A stretch of DNA of 64,000 bases from Rhynochetos jubatus. Lineage: Eukaryota > Chordata > Aves > Eurypygiformes > Rhynochetidae. Below the pieces are notes generated by a model that was given only the letters and a program-made list of their open reading frames with translations, was not told the DNA's origin and did not search any database. A program made the translations under genes and the position numbers. Below, in pieces: positions 39,501-51,907 of this stretch (position 1 is the stretch's first letter; every line of letters begins with the position of its first letter). The stretch covers positions 29,221,722 through 29,285,721 of the forward strand of contig CM050654.1 of NCBI GenBank assembly GCA_027574665.1, read 5' to 3'.

Positions 39501-40560
39501 CTCCCAAATGAAACCATAATGTTCCAGTGTGACCCACAAAGTCCTAGAGAACTAAAATCTCCCTGAGTATCTCTTTACTTCAGATGGTGGGAGCCATCGC
39601 CTTTGGGGTAGGAATACCTGAATTTTATGCTCACTGAAACCTTAAAGCCTCAGCAGCATAATTACAACCTCGGATTATAGTGTTTGAATATAAGCATGAA
39701 TATTACACATCTCTTGTGAAAATTTGGCTTTTCTCATGAGGGAAGTAGAAAGATGTCCACAAATTCCATGAGCAGGAAAGGTCAGTAACTGAATTGGGAT
39801 CAAGAAAAGAGGGTGGTTAAGGGCCTGGGCAGTCCAGATTTCAGTGCAGACTGAGTAGGTATTCAGGTGGCTTTGGGTGTATGCTTGTGTTACCTGTCTG
39901 GTGTGATTCATCCTCCGTGCCTTCTTTGATAGTGACAGCAAAGCTAAGTGTACCTGAATGTGTGCACCAACCTCCTCCCTTCTCAACAAGAGCAACTACA
40001 GTGCTCAACAAGTGCCAAGGCAGCGAATCCTGCAAGACGTTCCGTTGCATTGTGCAGGGGAATAGCAGTAAGATATGAACTGCGGGTGTTCAGGGCCAGC
40101 CTCCCAGAGTCACTCTCAGCAACCTTTATCATCTCTAGTGAATGGGGCAGTGACTTTTGGAAAACCTGGAGTGTCTTCTTAGTGTAAGCTGCTGAAGTGT
40201 GTCACATGAATGGAGGTGGCTGTGTGAAGGCAGACCAGATCGGCTAAAGATCAGCCATTAGGTGATATCTCAAGTGATCACCAACCAGCACTGTCATTTC
40301 TGTGCCCTGTAGATTAGCAAGAACTAACGATGTTGCATTGCAAAGTGTGTTGGGAGGTCGGGGGGGCTAAAGAAGAGTGAGAACAAAGCATTTGAATGTT
40401 GAAGGCACCAAATGCAAAGCTGTTTGGCAACAATTCCTTGCCCTGGGTTGTTCAAAAGGAATAAGAAGGTATTTGTGTCAAGAAGCAGGTGACTGGGGAA
40501 AGTCCCAAGAGAGCCCTCTGTGATCCTGTGTCACCAGCTGTGCCTGGTTTTGCTCCTCAG
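36586..40560. other. Noncoding block
   Basis: No gene is supported; open frames reach 108 codons (38955-39281) without recognisable content or paired splice signals. There is no clear interspersed repeat. If the + strand candidates at 40561 and beyond are real, this would be intron 1 of a transcript starting in the CpG island. Confidence 0.6.
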
Positions 40561-40690
40561 TGCGATGAAGTCTCATGAAGTAGCAGCAGGAGTGGTGTCT
40601 GGTGTTTATGTGCTTATGCATGTAGACAGCTATGAATTTTTAAGACTGCAGAATGAAATTCATTTTGCAATAATGAAGATTTTATCTGAG
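40561..40690 (+). other. Candidate internal exon, plus strand
   Basis: A good acceptor (GTGCCTGGTTTTGCTCCTCAG) ends at 40560, and a donor (TCTGAG then GTAACA) starts at 40691. The 130-base interval is open in one frame throughout, giving about 43 residues that begin AMKSHEVAAGVVSGVYVLM and end IMKILSE. No family is recognised. It lies about 5.3 kb downstream of the CpG island in the right orientation for a + strand transcript. The frame also runs through both splice sites (92-codon ORF), which weakens the coding case. Confidence 0.3.
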
Positions 40691-42059
40691 GTAACAAGGA
40701 ACCAACTCAATGTTTCAATTCAGAGGCATGACACAGATAAAGCAAGCCTGCAAGTAACAAAGCAGATAAACACGAGTAGGTCAAACCTGTTCTGTTAACG
40801 CTATGAGATATAAAGTTATGAGAAAGGAAGTGAAAAAGTGCGAAGTGCTTATCAGCACGGTGCATAACATCTCATGCATAGAAAATCATAGTTCTCATTA
40901 TTTTCCATTGGCCCCAAAAGCTACAAAAAACAGTACCGGAGAAGAAGTTACAAGATACATCTTATATGGTTGTGCAAACTGGGTCAAATATTGCAGAGGA
41001 TTAGAAGCAGTGTGCTAAATAAGGTAACAGCCCTTCCACAATGACCCTACATGCCATTTTGGGTTATTTATTTCACTGTTGGTTCTTGCAGTGTCTTTGA
41101 CATATCAAAATCCTTCAGGACCCAGTGTCTTCTCTCAGTGGGAAATACTGCTTGTTGAACGATGTTCGTGTGCCAGTTAGTACAGATTATGTTTTACAAC
41201 TGACCAGTCTGACTGCAAATATTTCCCTCCTATGCTAACTATGGGTCCTCCCTCCACCCTGAAATTCACACTTAAATCCCTACAGTGCGTCAGCCATGGT
41301 GATGGCAGTTGTAAGCAGATTGCTTTCAAGGTAAACAGCCACTCATTGTCTCTTATATTGTCCAGCACAGACAAATTTACAATCAGCAGACTACATGCTG
41401 CCAGCTGAAAATACAAGAGCTATTAAGGATTATATAAGATGCTCACTGGATGTGTCTAGCACAGTTGTTCAGAGCAGGTGTTTTGTTAATTGTGATATAT
41501 TCAGAACTGCACGCTGGGTTTGAAATGACCCTTATATGGCCACCTCACACCAGTGAGATGAGCAGACGTAGTGCACTGAGCTGTGAAATAAAGCATGGAG
41601 GGGGGATGACAGTGGCCCAAGACCTATTCACCTATATTCATTGCCAGTGTTGTCAGGACAGTCTTTTTTCTTATGCCCCAAATATTTGATTCTATTTTTA
41701 ATCGTTATTTATTATTTAGTATTTTGCAAAATGAGCTAAGTTGCTTTTAAGGAAGATGGTAAAATAATTTTGAACGGAACTGAGCCCAAAATGTCGAAGT
41801 TACGTGGGTTGGAGATGAGAAGCTATTTGTTAGTTTCTTTGTTTTTCTCAAAAGGTGAATAGAGCTACATTTGAAGCAAGTATTTCCCCACAGACACCCA
41901 TCACACTGGTTAAACGGGAGTTCAGGCTGCAGCAATAGGTAGATTACAAGATTTCAGAAAGGATGCTGCGACAGTTAGTAGCAGGGTCCATGGCTGGGGG
42001 TACACGTTGGCTGTAACAGTGAGAGTTTTAAGGAAAAACTAAACCAGAAAGGGCTGGTG
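40691..42059. other. Noncoding block
   Basis: No gene is supported. Open frames are below 80 codons and lack splice support, and no interspersed repeat is recognised. Confidence 0.6.
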
Positions 42060-42260
42060 ATGCACTCGGCTCCTGCCGCAGCACATGGCTGCCGGGGCAG
42101 TGCCGCTGGCTGATTTGCTCTGCCCGGGGCAGGTACCCCACCAGCTGCCCCGGGGTGGCCAAAAGCTGAGGCCTGGGGAGGGCAGGGGGCAGCTGCTGGG
42201 TCCCAGCCCCTCAGGCAGCAATGGGAGAGCGGCCCGGGGCAGTGCTGCCCCGAGAGAGCC
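42060..42260. repeat. GC-rich block with iterated GGGGCAG motif and a palindrome
   Basis: About 200 bases are far richer in GC than either flank, yet only moderately CpG-dense, so this is not a typical CpG island. A GGGGCAG/CTGCCCC motif recurs near 42094, 42126, 42145, 42187, 42236 and 42245. A perfect 8-base inverted repeat (CGGGGCAG, TG loop, CTGCCCCG) spans 42235-42252. The block drives two overlapping open frames (144 codons -, 69 codons +) that look compositional. It may be a lineage-specific GC-rich repeat, a weak regulatory element or a small GC minisatellite; I cannot name it. Confidence 0.5.
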
Positions 42261-42922
42261 CCTGTCTGTAAGAGTGTGGAGGCAAGGCTCTTAGCAATGC
42301 AAAGGCTGAGAAACAGCAAGGCACCAAAAATCACAGGATAATTGCAGTTTAACTCATGAATTAAAACAGATTTCAACAAACAGACTTCCTGAGAAAACCG
42401 AGATCGCAATGGAAGAAAGCCCTTTCCTTTTGTCTCTTTCCACCCACAGTACTTTGATATGTTTCTTTCTGAATTGTGACTTCAGACAAGTTGTCCTTTT
42501 AAAAATACATAAAATGGAGCCAAAAAAAAAAAAAGGGCCTGGAATTGAATATTTATTCAGTCCCCAATTTTTTTCCCATTTGTTTACTTTGTTGGAAGAC
42601 AAAGAAAGAAATCCATTTTTCACGCAGCTCTAGTACAATATTAATCATCATGAGTACAAACAGCAGAGTCCAAGCCCATGTCTATTCACACTATGTTATG
42701 CTGCTTCATGCTTCTGCATACTGAGTAGTAACTACTCCAAAAGTAAAGAAAATGAGGCTGTGTGTGACTGAACGTGTGAATAAGGCTGGCAGTTTCAGGT
42801 CAGTTAGCTACTCTTGGGATCTCAGATATTAACATTGTTATTTTGGCCTAAAGAGATAATAACAGCAGTTCTCTTTTAAATACATAAACCTTACTCCTTT
42901 TTTCCCCTCTTTTTTCTCACAG

Positions 42923-43089
42923 GTTTTCGAACATGCCTTCTTGTGGTTGAGAGCTCACTGTAAGGTAAAGGAAGGGATACAGATTATAACAAGGCAACAC
43001 ATGGAAAATGCAAACCAGCTTTGATATGCAGGCAAAGAAAAGCTTTCCAGCTCAGAGGGTTCCTGAAGTTGTGCACAGTAAGGAGAAAG
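42923..43089 (+). other. Candidate exon after the strongest + strand acceptor
   Basis: A very long pyrimidine tract (CTCCTTTTTTCCCCTCTTTT TTCTCACAG) ends at 42922. Possible donors follow: CT then GTAAGG at 42959, AAG then GTAAAG at 42965, and AAG then GTATGT at 43090. The first frame (VFEHAFLWLRAHCK) is open for 33 codons and then stops, so with the 43090 donor the exon is noncoding or 3' coding. With an early donor it is a short open exon of 36-42 bases. It is consistent with a + strand transcript from the CpG island. Confidence 0.35.
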
Positions 43090-46000
43090 GTATGTTGCCC
43101 GTTCCCTGCTAGGCTTCATTCTGAGTATTGGGAAGGCTTGTTGCCACAGTGCTGAACAAGAACATCTTCAGGCGAAAAAGAAAAAGGTAGGATTTAGCTT
43201 TTGAGCTGCAAGATCTGCTTTTCTACAAATATAGGCCACTCTATCCTTAAACACTAGATTGGAAGGTAACAAAGTGAAAGCATTCAAGTTTCCTCCTGTC
43301 ACATGCTCAAATACTCAGATTCAGTAACTTTAATTACTAGTTATCAGTAGTCTCTTGCTTTTTTCCCAGAAATCCCAAGAAGATGGGGAAGAGTCATTGT
43401 AGAAAAATCAGTAGCCAAAGAAATGGCTCAATTTAGCACCCCATTTCTGCAGGCCATCTCAAAATTTCTGATAATTTTCATTACTGAAAGTAAAACCTAA
43501 GATCCAGACCAGAAAGACCAAAAGCTTAGGCCTTGAATGACTTTTCACCTGCATGAGACTTCCTTCTAAGGTATTTTTTACAGCAGTGCAAGAAGAGTGG
43601 AAGCTGTTCAGACAGCTCAGGTCCTCTGGTGTTCATACCGTCAAAATACAGAACAGTAAGAGGAGTAGAAGGGCTTCTTAATACGTTATATGTAGTGCTT
43701 TGGTAAGATACGTACTTGCAATCATGGGCAGTGATAGATAAGTGGATGAATAAATGGATATGTCAGAAAAATGCATGAGAGTCGCAAGTCCACCAAAAAA
43801 GTAAGACTGATGTAGCCATATAGAAAGTTGCCACCTGTTCTGTGGTAACTGCCAGTATTTGCACTTCTTATGAGTAGGTAATCCAGAGAAAATTGGTTCA
43901 CAATGAAAGAAGCTTAAGCTAAGTTCTGCCTAGATAGTATGTCTGAATAAAACATGCTTGCAAAACATCAACAAAATTGTGCACCTTTCTGGGTGGATAC
44001 ATACTTTTTATTGGCTTTAAATGGGCTTAGGTAAGTAGCAAATTTATGACAAACTTACTCAAGGAAAACTCTTCAACCTTTCAAACAGAAATATTCACAG
44101 TATTGTGATAAGCTCCGGCTGAAATCAAGCAGGTCAGGAGTTAAAGGAAAAGCAAGGAATATGTATCACGATTGAGAGCCCACCTTTAAATCTGTAGGTA
44201 AACTGTAAACAAGGTATTTTGGCACATTAAAAATATAAAAATAGGAATTTACTGTAAAGGACAAAGAACAGTCAGAAGCTGTAACAAAGCAGTACTTAAG
44301 TACACAGAAATAATAAACTCTTCTCAAAACTGAGCCTCTTTTAGACCTGAGCAGCAACAAGAGTGCCCATATTGTAAAAGGGCAGAGTAGAGGTGTTAAT
44401 TAGTTACTGTGATGTCTCAGAGCTGCATTAGTGTAGCTTTTTATAGTTAAGGGTATGTCCACCAGCAGCTAGTATGTGGAGACTGATGCTAAGAATAGAT
44501 TAATAACAGTGGTTGTTTCAGAAAATTTTCTGCTACCTAAATGTGAAACATTTCTGCTTATGTTATTTCTTTCTCTTCTAATAATCCAGAGGATTTGAGG
44601 CTCTGCCTTGGGCAATGGCATATGCATAAGGTCCACCAGCTGATAAGCAGTCTCAAGAGGCATCATGCCTAAGGCTGTGGTTTGATGATACAGTAAATTT
44701 AGTTTTCGATCTCCTAATATAACTTTAGAAACGTCACAGCTATGTGAACTGATATCAGCCATATTGCTAGTTCAAGTTTGTTTAAAATACTCAGATGGGT
44801 GAACTTGTTGCATCAGACAGACTTCACACTGCATCAGATTCTGCCTGCCTGCAGCCCTCTGCCTTTGGATTATGCTCCTGCTGTAACAATTAAAGGCAGG
44901 TATTCTGGCTAAGGTTCCAGTTTCACATTACAGTGACCTCATGGTACCAAGAGGCTGTTGCTAAAAGAATAGTTGTTCTCCTCCTTCTCCTGTCAGCAGC
45001 TCACTCCCACTGTCAGGTATGACATCAGTGTGGGGCCGCTATGTCCAGCAGAAAGAAGGGTGGGCGGGAATGCACAGAACTGAGGGGCAGAGCAGTAAAG
45101 CATATTGTGGCAACAGCCTGAAGTAGCATCAGTGAAACTGTAATGTGGAACCACGTCCTAAACTCAGCAGAAGGGCAATGACACATGTATGCTTGAATCA
45201 TATCTAAAATGCCGCACTGGTAGATCCAGTACATTCAGTATTGATGATTGCAAAGGCACCTCGGTGAGTCAGAATTCTCCCAGTGCATCCTACTTTCTGC
45301 TGCCAGGGAGTCTCTCAGTGGCTTGTCTAGCGAGTAATTACTACCACAGCTCTGCATTTTCTTCATTTCACTGGCGACAGTGACTACTGCTGTCCTTGGG
45401 AAGAACTTCTGCTGGAGAAAGAGTAAGCAAGCACCATCGTGTAAGTCAGAATCTGCTTTGAGCACCCACCTGAGCTGCTTCAGAAAGACTTTATTAAAAA
45501 CAAACTTTTTAGCTCCCCAGTCTATGTGTTAAAGCACAGCCCAGAAGCTGAGGTTTTTTTGTTTCACAATTACAATAACTCCTCTTTAGTACCAAATTGC
45601 TCAAGCCTCTTCAATTCCTCCTCTTGAAGGAATTTATTGGTTTCTGAAGTCATGCCATTTATTCACAAATATCATCCTAGTCTTTTGAATGCAGCTGTCA
45701 AGAGACAAAAATAAATAAATAAATAGACCAGACTTCCTCCAGGTTTTCACCCCCCATCTTTCTTGACATATATAAAATGTTTTAAAACTTTCTGCCAGAC
45801 AAAAAGTATAAAAAACATTTACAGTATAGTTGTTTTGTTGATTACAAAAACATTGTGGCAGTAGCAATAAAACAATAGGCTTGTAAATCTCCTCTGTATA
45901 CTTGGCATTCGTTAAATTTGGTGGAGTGACAGATACCACTCAGCAAAATACACATGCAACACATACTGTTTCCAAGCTTGTTTCTTATGGCAAGTCAGTC

Positions 46001-47679
46001 AGTTGTCACTCTAAATCTTATGTGGAGATTGATGAGGATTGTTGGGAAAATCATAGTTGTCAGAGAGGTGCTGGGTCACGGAGTCCTTTATTTTTCAACA
46101 AAGGCACTTGTTAGTATCAGTTTCAGTCCCTGCACCAGTCATTATTTTGGCCAGTATGCAAGCTTTATGCTCCTTTACACATAGTGTGAAGATCCAAGCA
46201 TCCTGTCAAAGGTTAACCAGCTGCCAAGTGATCTTAGTGTCTGTTACTGTTGATATGGCATCAACAGTTTGCCTGTGTCCTTCACTCTGGATGTTATTCA
46301 TTGCTGCTTGCTGGCAGCAAAAGTCATTTTTTGCAAGGAAGATTTCCAAGCAGCAGATTCCAGTGAACCATTGACTTGGTGTATGATATTTATGTGAGTG
46401 TTTGGTTGCTGCAGACATATTGTAGTGGGTACTCATTAGAAGATGGGTCAGTCTAAATTACAGAGAGAAATAATGAGATGAACTGTGATAAACAGAGCAA
46501 GAAAGGAATCAAGAATGTTTCTACTTTTGTGCAGATATAACACAAAGAATTAAATGTTCATATTAACAACGTGTCGCTCATATGGGAATTGCCTGTTTAA
46601 CTCCTGTCACGGACAGTAAGGAGTTTTAATTGTAGAGCTGGGAGTTTACCTTTCTAAGATTTTGAATCAACGGGCCGAATTTGACTTCAAGAAACCAGAG
46701 TTTAGTTAATTCCAATTTGGCAAAGAATGGGAGGTTGGCAGGGAAAGATTCTGCTGCTAGACCTTGGTCTGAAATCCTTGTCTGTAAAGCTATGGTTGCA
46801 CAAGGGGAACATATCTTTGGCTTTGCTTTACTTGGCAACCTGGTCAAGAGCCAGCTCTAAAGGCTAAGCCAGAAGGCTGTGCAAAACGCATTAACTATGT
46901 TGAGCACAGAGTTGAGGTAGTTCTGGCTACACTGTTTATGGGTTCATATAGCCTCCTTTACAGCCCAGAGAGTATGTGCTTGCAACTGCAAAAGGCAAAT
47001 GTCAAACGCCCATTGTAGCCAGTGAGTACTAGGTCCCACTGGTGTACATGGGAATTCTGGAGCATTTTCTTCATCGTGCAATATTACTCCATGGGCAACA
47101 ACTCCAGAAAGGATCTAAGCTTCTGTCAAGTGTCAGTGTGGGCAGGAGGTGTGTAAAACCTCTAAAGATCAGCAAGGTTCTTTGTCTGTGAAACTACAGA
47201 AAGAAGCAGGAGCTTCAGTTGTTAACGTTGCAATCATCTGGGCATGTTCTCTACATTTGGTTTCTCTTATTTTCATGGTTCCACAGAGACCTGTAGTGTT
47301 TGTTTCTGGTTTTTTGTATTAACACATCAGTTTTATTTTTAATTTGCTTTCAGAGTGACTCTTAAAATAAACCAAACACTAGCAATAAAAATTAATTAAA
47401 AGAGCACAAATGCATGACTTAAAAATAGGAACAGTGTATAGTAAAGTTTCAGATAAATGTTAAAAAGTACATACAGATTTAAAGTAATTACATTTTAAAG
47501 CCCTACAAGACAATTCTTTTCCCCCTCCTCCAAATGAATGTTCTGCAAAGTTAACTCCTTAGTGAAATTTCAAAGTCACCAGATGCATGGGTATTTAAGG
47601 GAACATGCTTTCAATCTGTGTCTGAGGAAGGGTGTGCTGGGAGGGTATCATTCAGATAAATAGGATGAGCCAAATTCTG
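43090..47679. other. Noncoding block
   Basis: No gene is supported. A TAG then GTAAGT donor-like site near 44030 and a TCG then GTGAGT site near 45260 lack good upstream acceptors. It contains an (AAAT)n tract at 45707-45725. Open frames of up to 105 codons near 46057-46374 have no recognisable content. Confidence 0.6.
45707..45725 (+). repeat. (AAAT)n microsatellite
   Basis: Four and a half perfect AAAT units. Simple repeat. Confidence 0.9.
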
Positions 47680-48010
47680 AGATTAGTGAAGTGGCATAGT
47701 TAATTGTCAAGATGATGCTGAATAGACAGAGGCACTTAATTGTTGTGTTTGTGCTCCATTGAATCATTGTCTCTTTGTGTTGTTTTTAATTTGCTTTCTA
47801 CTGTAACTCATGAAACTTGCATTACTGCCATTAAGGTGAATTTTTTTGAAGCTGCATCTGCTCATTGGTTTGCCGATTCTCTCTCTTGAAATTAGATTGA
47901 TGTAGTGTTATATATTCATTCCAATCTAATGACTTTTCCAGAGCCCCAGAGTAAAGAAAATGGGTTTCATTAATTTCCCTAATAGCATCACTGAAAGACA
48001 TGTGATGTGC
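47680..48010. other. Possible conserved regulatory element
   Basis: This stretch is free of repeats and has no open frame of note. It is dense in homeodomain and HMG-type cores: TTAATTGTC, CTTAATTGTTGTG, CATTAAGG, CATTAATTT and several CTTTGT. It has the balanced, high-complexity look of vertebrate noncoding enhancers. This is an inference from texture only; conservation cannot be seen from one sequence. Confidence 0.2.
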
Positions 48011-51000
48011 AAAGTTAAAACTTCTTTTGTTTTTAATCTCTTAATGATCTCTTTTCCCTTTGTTCAGACTATCCTTAGTTTTACAAAAATAGAGAAGAAT
48101 GAAAATGTCTCTTAGTAGGTTTGTCAGGGAAGCGAGATTTCAACCATTTTGGTGGAAATGTTTCATGGCATCTTTATGTTCTCTACTGATGTTTATTCCG
48201 CTATTCAGTCCATTTATTGCTCCATAAATTGCAATGTGTATGGTTTCTTTTATTTTTTTCCCATCCCAAGGAAAATGAAGACCAAGTTGCTCAGCTGCAT
48301 CCTATTTGGCATCCTGAATTTGTGACTAGTCTCTAGGTAAAAGTCTAGAAGTGCCATAAAAATAACAGGAATTATTTTTGTTGTAGTGAAAGCAAGATTT
48401 TCATGTTTCATTTCTCCTGACCTAACTTTGCAGCTGGTGAACCCAATTATTTGACACACAAAGTTTTTACTAAATGTTGTGTTTGCTGTAAAGGAATTCT
48501 CATTATTACAGTTGATAGTATGAAAAGAGATAAGTAACCACAGAATAGGCAGTCTGAAACTAGGGTGTAAACTAGCACCAGAAATAAGGTGTTTTCATGG
48601 CTTGGTTGCAGGATGAGGAATGAACAATCTTTGTTTTGAGGTGTCCCTAATTTTAATTCTTCAGAGAAGTTCATTCAGTTGAAAAGTGAGGTTAACAATT
48701 AATTATAGGCTTCATCAGTCTCAGAGCCAATAGTCCATGATCATTTCGTGTGCCTTTTTTTTGCACAAAATTAGACTTATATTTTGGACAATGAATGAAA
48801 AGTAGGTGATGAATCACTGTCCAGTTTTGAAAATGTTTCTCCTGCTTATTTACATCATTATTGAAGTTTCATTCCAGAGAAAGAGGAACATTCTGTAATC
48901 TCTTGCAAATTGTAATTGAAAAAAAAAAAAAGTTTTCTTGGGTCCCATTTTATGCCTGTCTCATGGTCAGCTGCATCATGCCGCAGAGTGAGATACAGTA
49001 ATTCCAGACTGCCTCAAATCATCATATTTGGAATAACTAAATGTCTGCCCCTGTGGAAATACTAGGCTTACAGACTCTGCTATGGCCTTGTACTAACATC
49101 ATTTGAATACGAATTAGTATATATTGACTCAGGACCATTAACCTAAACAGCTCCATGATTAGGGTGCCACAAAGAGTCAAGTCAGGATACAAGGTAAATG
49201 CCAGGTATTGGGGATGTTGCCAGCACTGCAGAGACTGTCAGACTTGTGGACAAAGGACCGTCAGTGTTTGTGCATTAAACATCAGATTTTCTGATGGAAA
49301 GAGGGAAAAGTGAGTGGTTGTTTGCTTATTATAAGATATTTCTGACTCTGTTATTGTTTCCAAAACTATCTGAAAAGTTTCTCTCTCATCAATTGAGCAT
49401 GCTTCAGAGTATTTGCCCAATTTATCTAATTTCCTAGCAAAGGATGTTCTGATGATGTTCTACTAATTTGCAAGTTCCAAATTTTAACACAACTTTTTTT
49501 TTATGCCACTTATCCAGTCCTTTTCAGTGAAAATTCAATGGTTTGGGAGAGCAGTAAGCACCAATTGACCTACTTTTCCTATTATTTACTAGTTAAATTA
49601 TGTACTACAGAAGCTTCCTTGACGTGCTCTCCGGTCAACTCCTGCATGTTCCAAAATTGACAGAAGAGTCAGCTCGTTAGTGCACTGTCTGTGCTTGTGT
49701 AGGAAGAATATCATCCTATTTTAGCATGATGTGTCTGACATTTTCTTTCAAATGATATAATACAGGAAGAAAAACTAATCTTGAATTTGCCATGCTCATC
49801 ATGTATAATGGAAAACTGTAATTATACCATCCTGAATCTATACATGTTGTGCATTTTGTTAGAAGTCCTACAAGTCTACATTACACACTAATGAATATTT
49901 CAGTTGTGACCTAAAGAAAATGAAGTTTGGGAAGGTTTCTCAACAGAAATAGAAGCAGAAACTCAGTTCTGAGTAGTTTGGTTCATACCTAGGAATTATC
50001 ATGGAAAATTAACAGTGGCAGGTAAATCTCACTCTATGAAGTAATGCACGCCATGCATTCTTTCAGCTTACCTGGTTATGTCATATTGTGATTTGTGATG
50101 ATCCAGGCAATGTTTCTCTTCATTTAATGCTATGAAGTTCTCCATGTATTTGTGTGCAACATCTTTGACCGACCTTCTTACTGCCATATGACTTTACGTG
50201 TTCAAACACTTTATAGTTATGGATTCCTATATCTATAGAAATGAATGTCATGACAGCGAGTTTTAAAAGGTTCCAAAAGCGAGAGACATCCACAACAACA
50301 AAGATGTATTCAATAACACATAAAGAAACTGGTCTTTGAGAAAAGTTTTGGGCCAGGGACAAAATATCCCTGCTTAGCAGTAGTGCAACATGTGCAACAC
50401 CTGCACAAATCTGAGTCGGTTTCTTCACTGTTGGGCTATGGAAATTATTTCTTACTAGTTGGAAGCAGTAAGTGATGTTCTGTCTTACTCCAAAGCAGTG
50501 AGTCCATACTATCCGTGTTATCAAGGTACAGCAAGAGAAGGAACTTAAACAAGAGTTCCTTCTTCCTCCTGTTTCATGAGGAGAATGAACTGCCTTATGA
50601 ATGTGAGAAGTATACTGTATTTTTAGCTATTGAATTTTTACACAAAACTGCTGCCAAAATTACATCCATACCCAATACTTTTCATGGGAAATTCAGATAA
50701 GTACTGGCTTATATGTCTGGGTTTCATATGTCTGTGCATATACATGTGTCTGTAAACCTTTTGATATATTTAACCATCAATCTAGAGAGCAGATGCACAG
50801 ATTTCACTGTTCTTCATTTTTCTGTGCATTTATAGATCACATCTTCTGCATCTTGGCATTGTCTGAGTTGTCAGGACACTTCATAGTGGCATAATTATCA
50901 AAAAATCTTCTACCATAGTCTAAGTCTTCTTAAAAAGATAAAAAGATAGCAAAAATAAAAACAACACACTTTTTTTTCCCTAGATTTTTTTTTTTTTTTA

Positions 51001-51726
51001 ACCTAATGATGCATTTGAAAGTGTGTAACAGTGTTTGCTTATAATTCTGTGTCATTTCAGACAGTGGTCCCTCTCAAATCTAAAGGAATAAAATTCTAAA
51101 GTTTTAATTTTCTCTGGCCTTTAGATTTATTTACAGCAACTATAAGTTAATGTACATAGATGATGTTAGTGTACAGCATATCACTAAGCTTTGGCTACTG
51201 TATAAAACAGTCACTAGAGTGTTTATGGTGCTTTCATTCAAGCAACACAGGATGGCTCAGAACTGCAATATTCAGTCATTGTTTTGAGCATGGATTTGGA
51301 GTATTCTCGGGACTGAGGTATTTGCACTTGGATATCTAGTTTGTGTCAGAACTTCACGACAAAATGGAAGAGCTCTTTTCATTCCGTACTTGAACACTTC
51401 TCTCAACCACCAAGGTTTTGGGTCAACCTCCATTACAACTAGAATAACAAAGATTGCAGAGAGGAACAGAGAAGCATTGTCTTCATTCAAGCCATTTTTC
51501 TACCTGAATATTTAAAGTCTTTCTGAAAGCACAACACAAAAGGTAATGATGTGGGTGTAGCTGTACTTCTTTTTGATCTCTCCCAATGAGCTGATCTCAG
51601 AAGGTGCCTGTGCCTTTTTTCTTTGCCATTCTGCGGGTGGAATCTTGTGAGGGGGACTTTGGCACCAGTGTGGATTGGTTCTTCACCCTGTGTTTCTTAC
51701 TGCTAGGTTTTTCTTTTCTTTCTCAG
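48011..51726. other. Noncoding block
   Basis: No gene is supported. A 134-codon - strand open frame at 50120-50524 has neither splice signals nor recognisable domains and is within what chance gives over this length. It contains A/T homopolymers near 48919 and at 50985-50999. Confidence 0.6.
50985..50999 (+). repeat. Poly(T) run
   Basis: Fifteen T residues, preceded at 50970-50977 by a T8 run and CCC. Simple homopolymer. Confidence 0.9.
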
Positions 51727-51907
51727 AATTAAACCAGCTGTCACAAATAGCTGTCTTAAAACAAAAGCATTTTAACAATTGGAATAAAACGTTAGAGGGG
51801 ATTATTTGAAATTGCAAGAAGCCATCAATCATATTCAGTTTCACAGGAATGCATTCTTTAATAGAAGCTATAGTTATTTAATAGATAACTTTCCTCTTAA
51901 GGTACAG
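51727..51907 (+). other. Candidate noncoding exon, plus strand
   Basis: Both splice signals are strong: the acceptor TTTTTCTTTTCTTTCTCAG ends at 51726 and the donor TACAG then GTAAGAAA starts at 51908. The 181-base interval is AT-rich with stops in all three frames, so it cannot be an internal coding exon. An lncRNA or untranslated exon fits, as does chance in T-rich DNA. It lies in the same orientation as the candidates at 40561, 42923 and 57046. Confidence 0.3.

Noticed and set aside
41975..42409. 144-codon open frame on the - strand.
   Set aside because: Its length comes from the GC-rich block at 42060-42260. The opposite strand is also open there, and the flanking parts look like ordinary AT-rich translation.
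50120..50524. 134-codon - strand open frame considered as a gene or transposase fragment.
   Set aside because: No catalytic or structural motif, no splice signals and no repeat ends. Frames of this size are expected by chance among several thousand stop-to-stop intervals.
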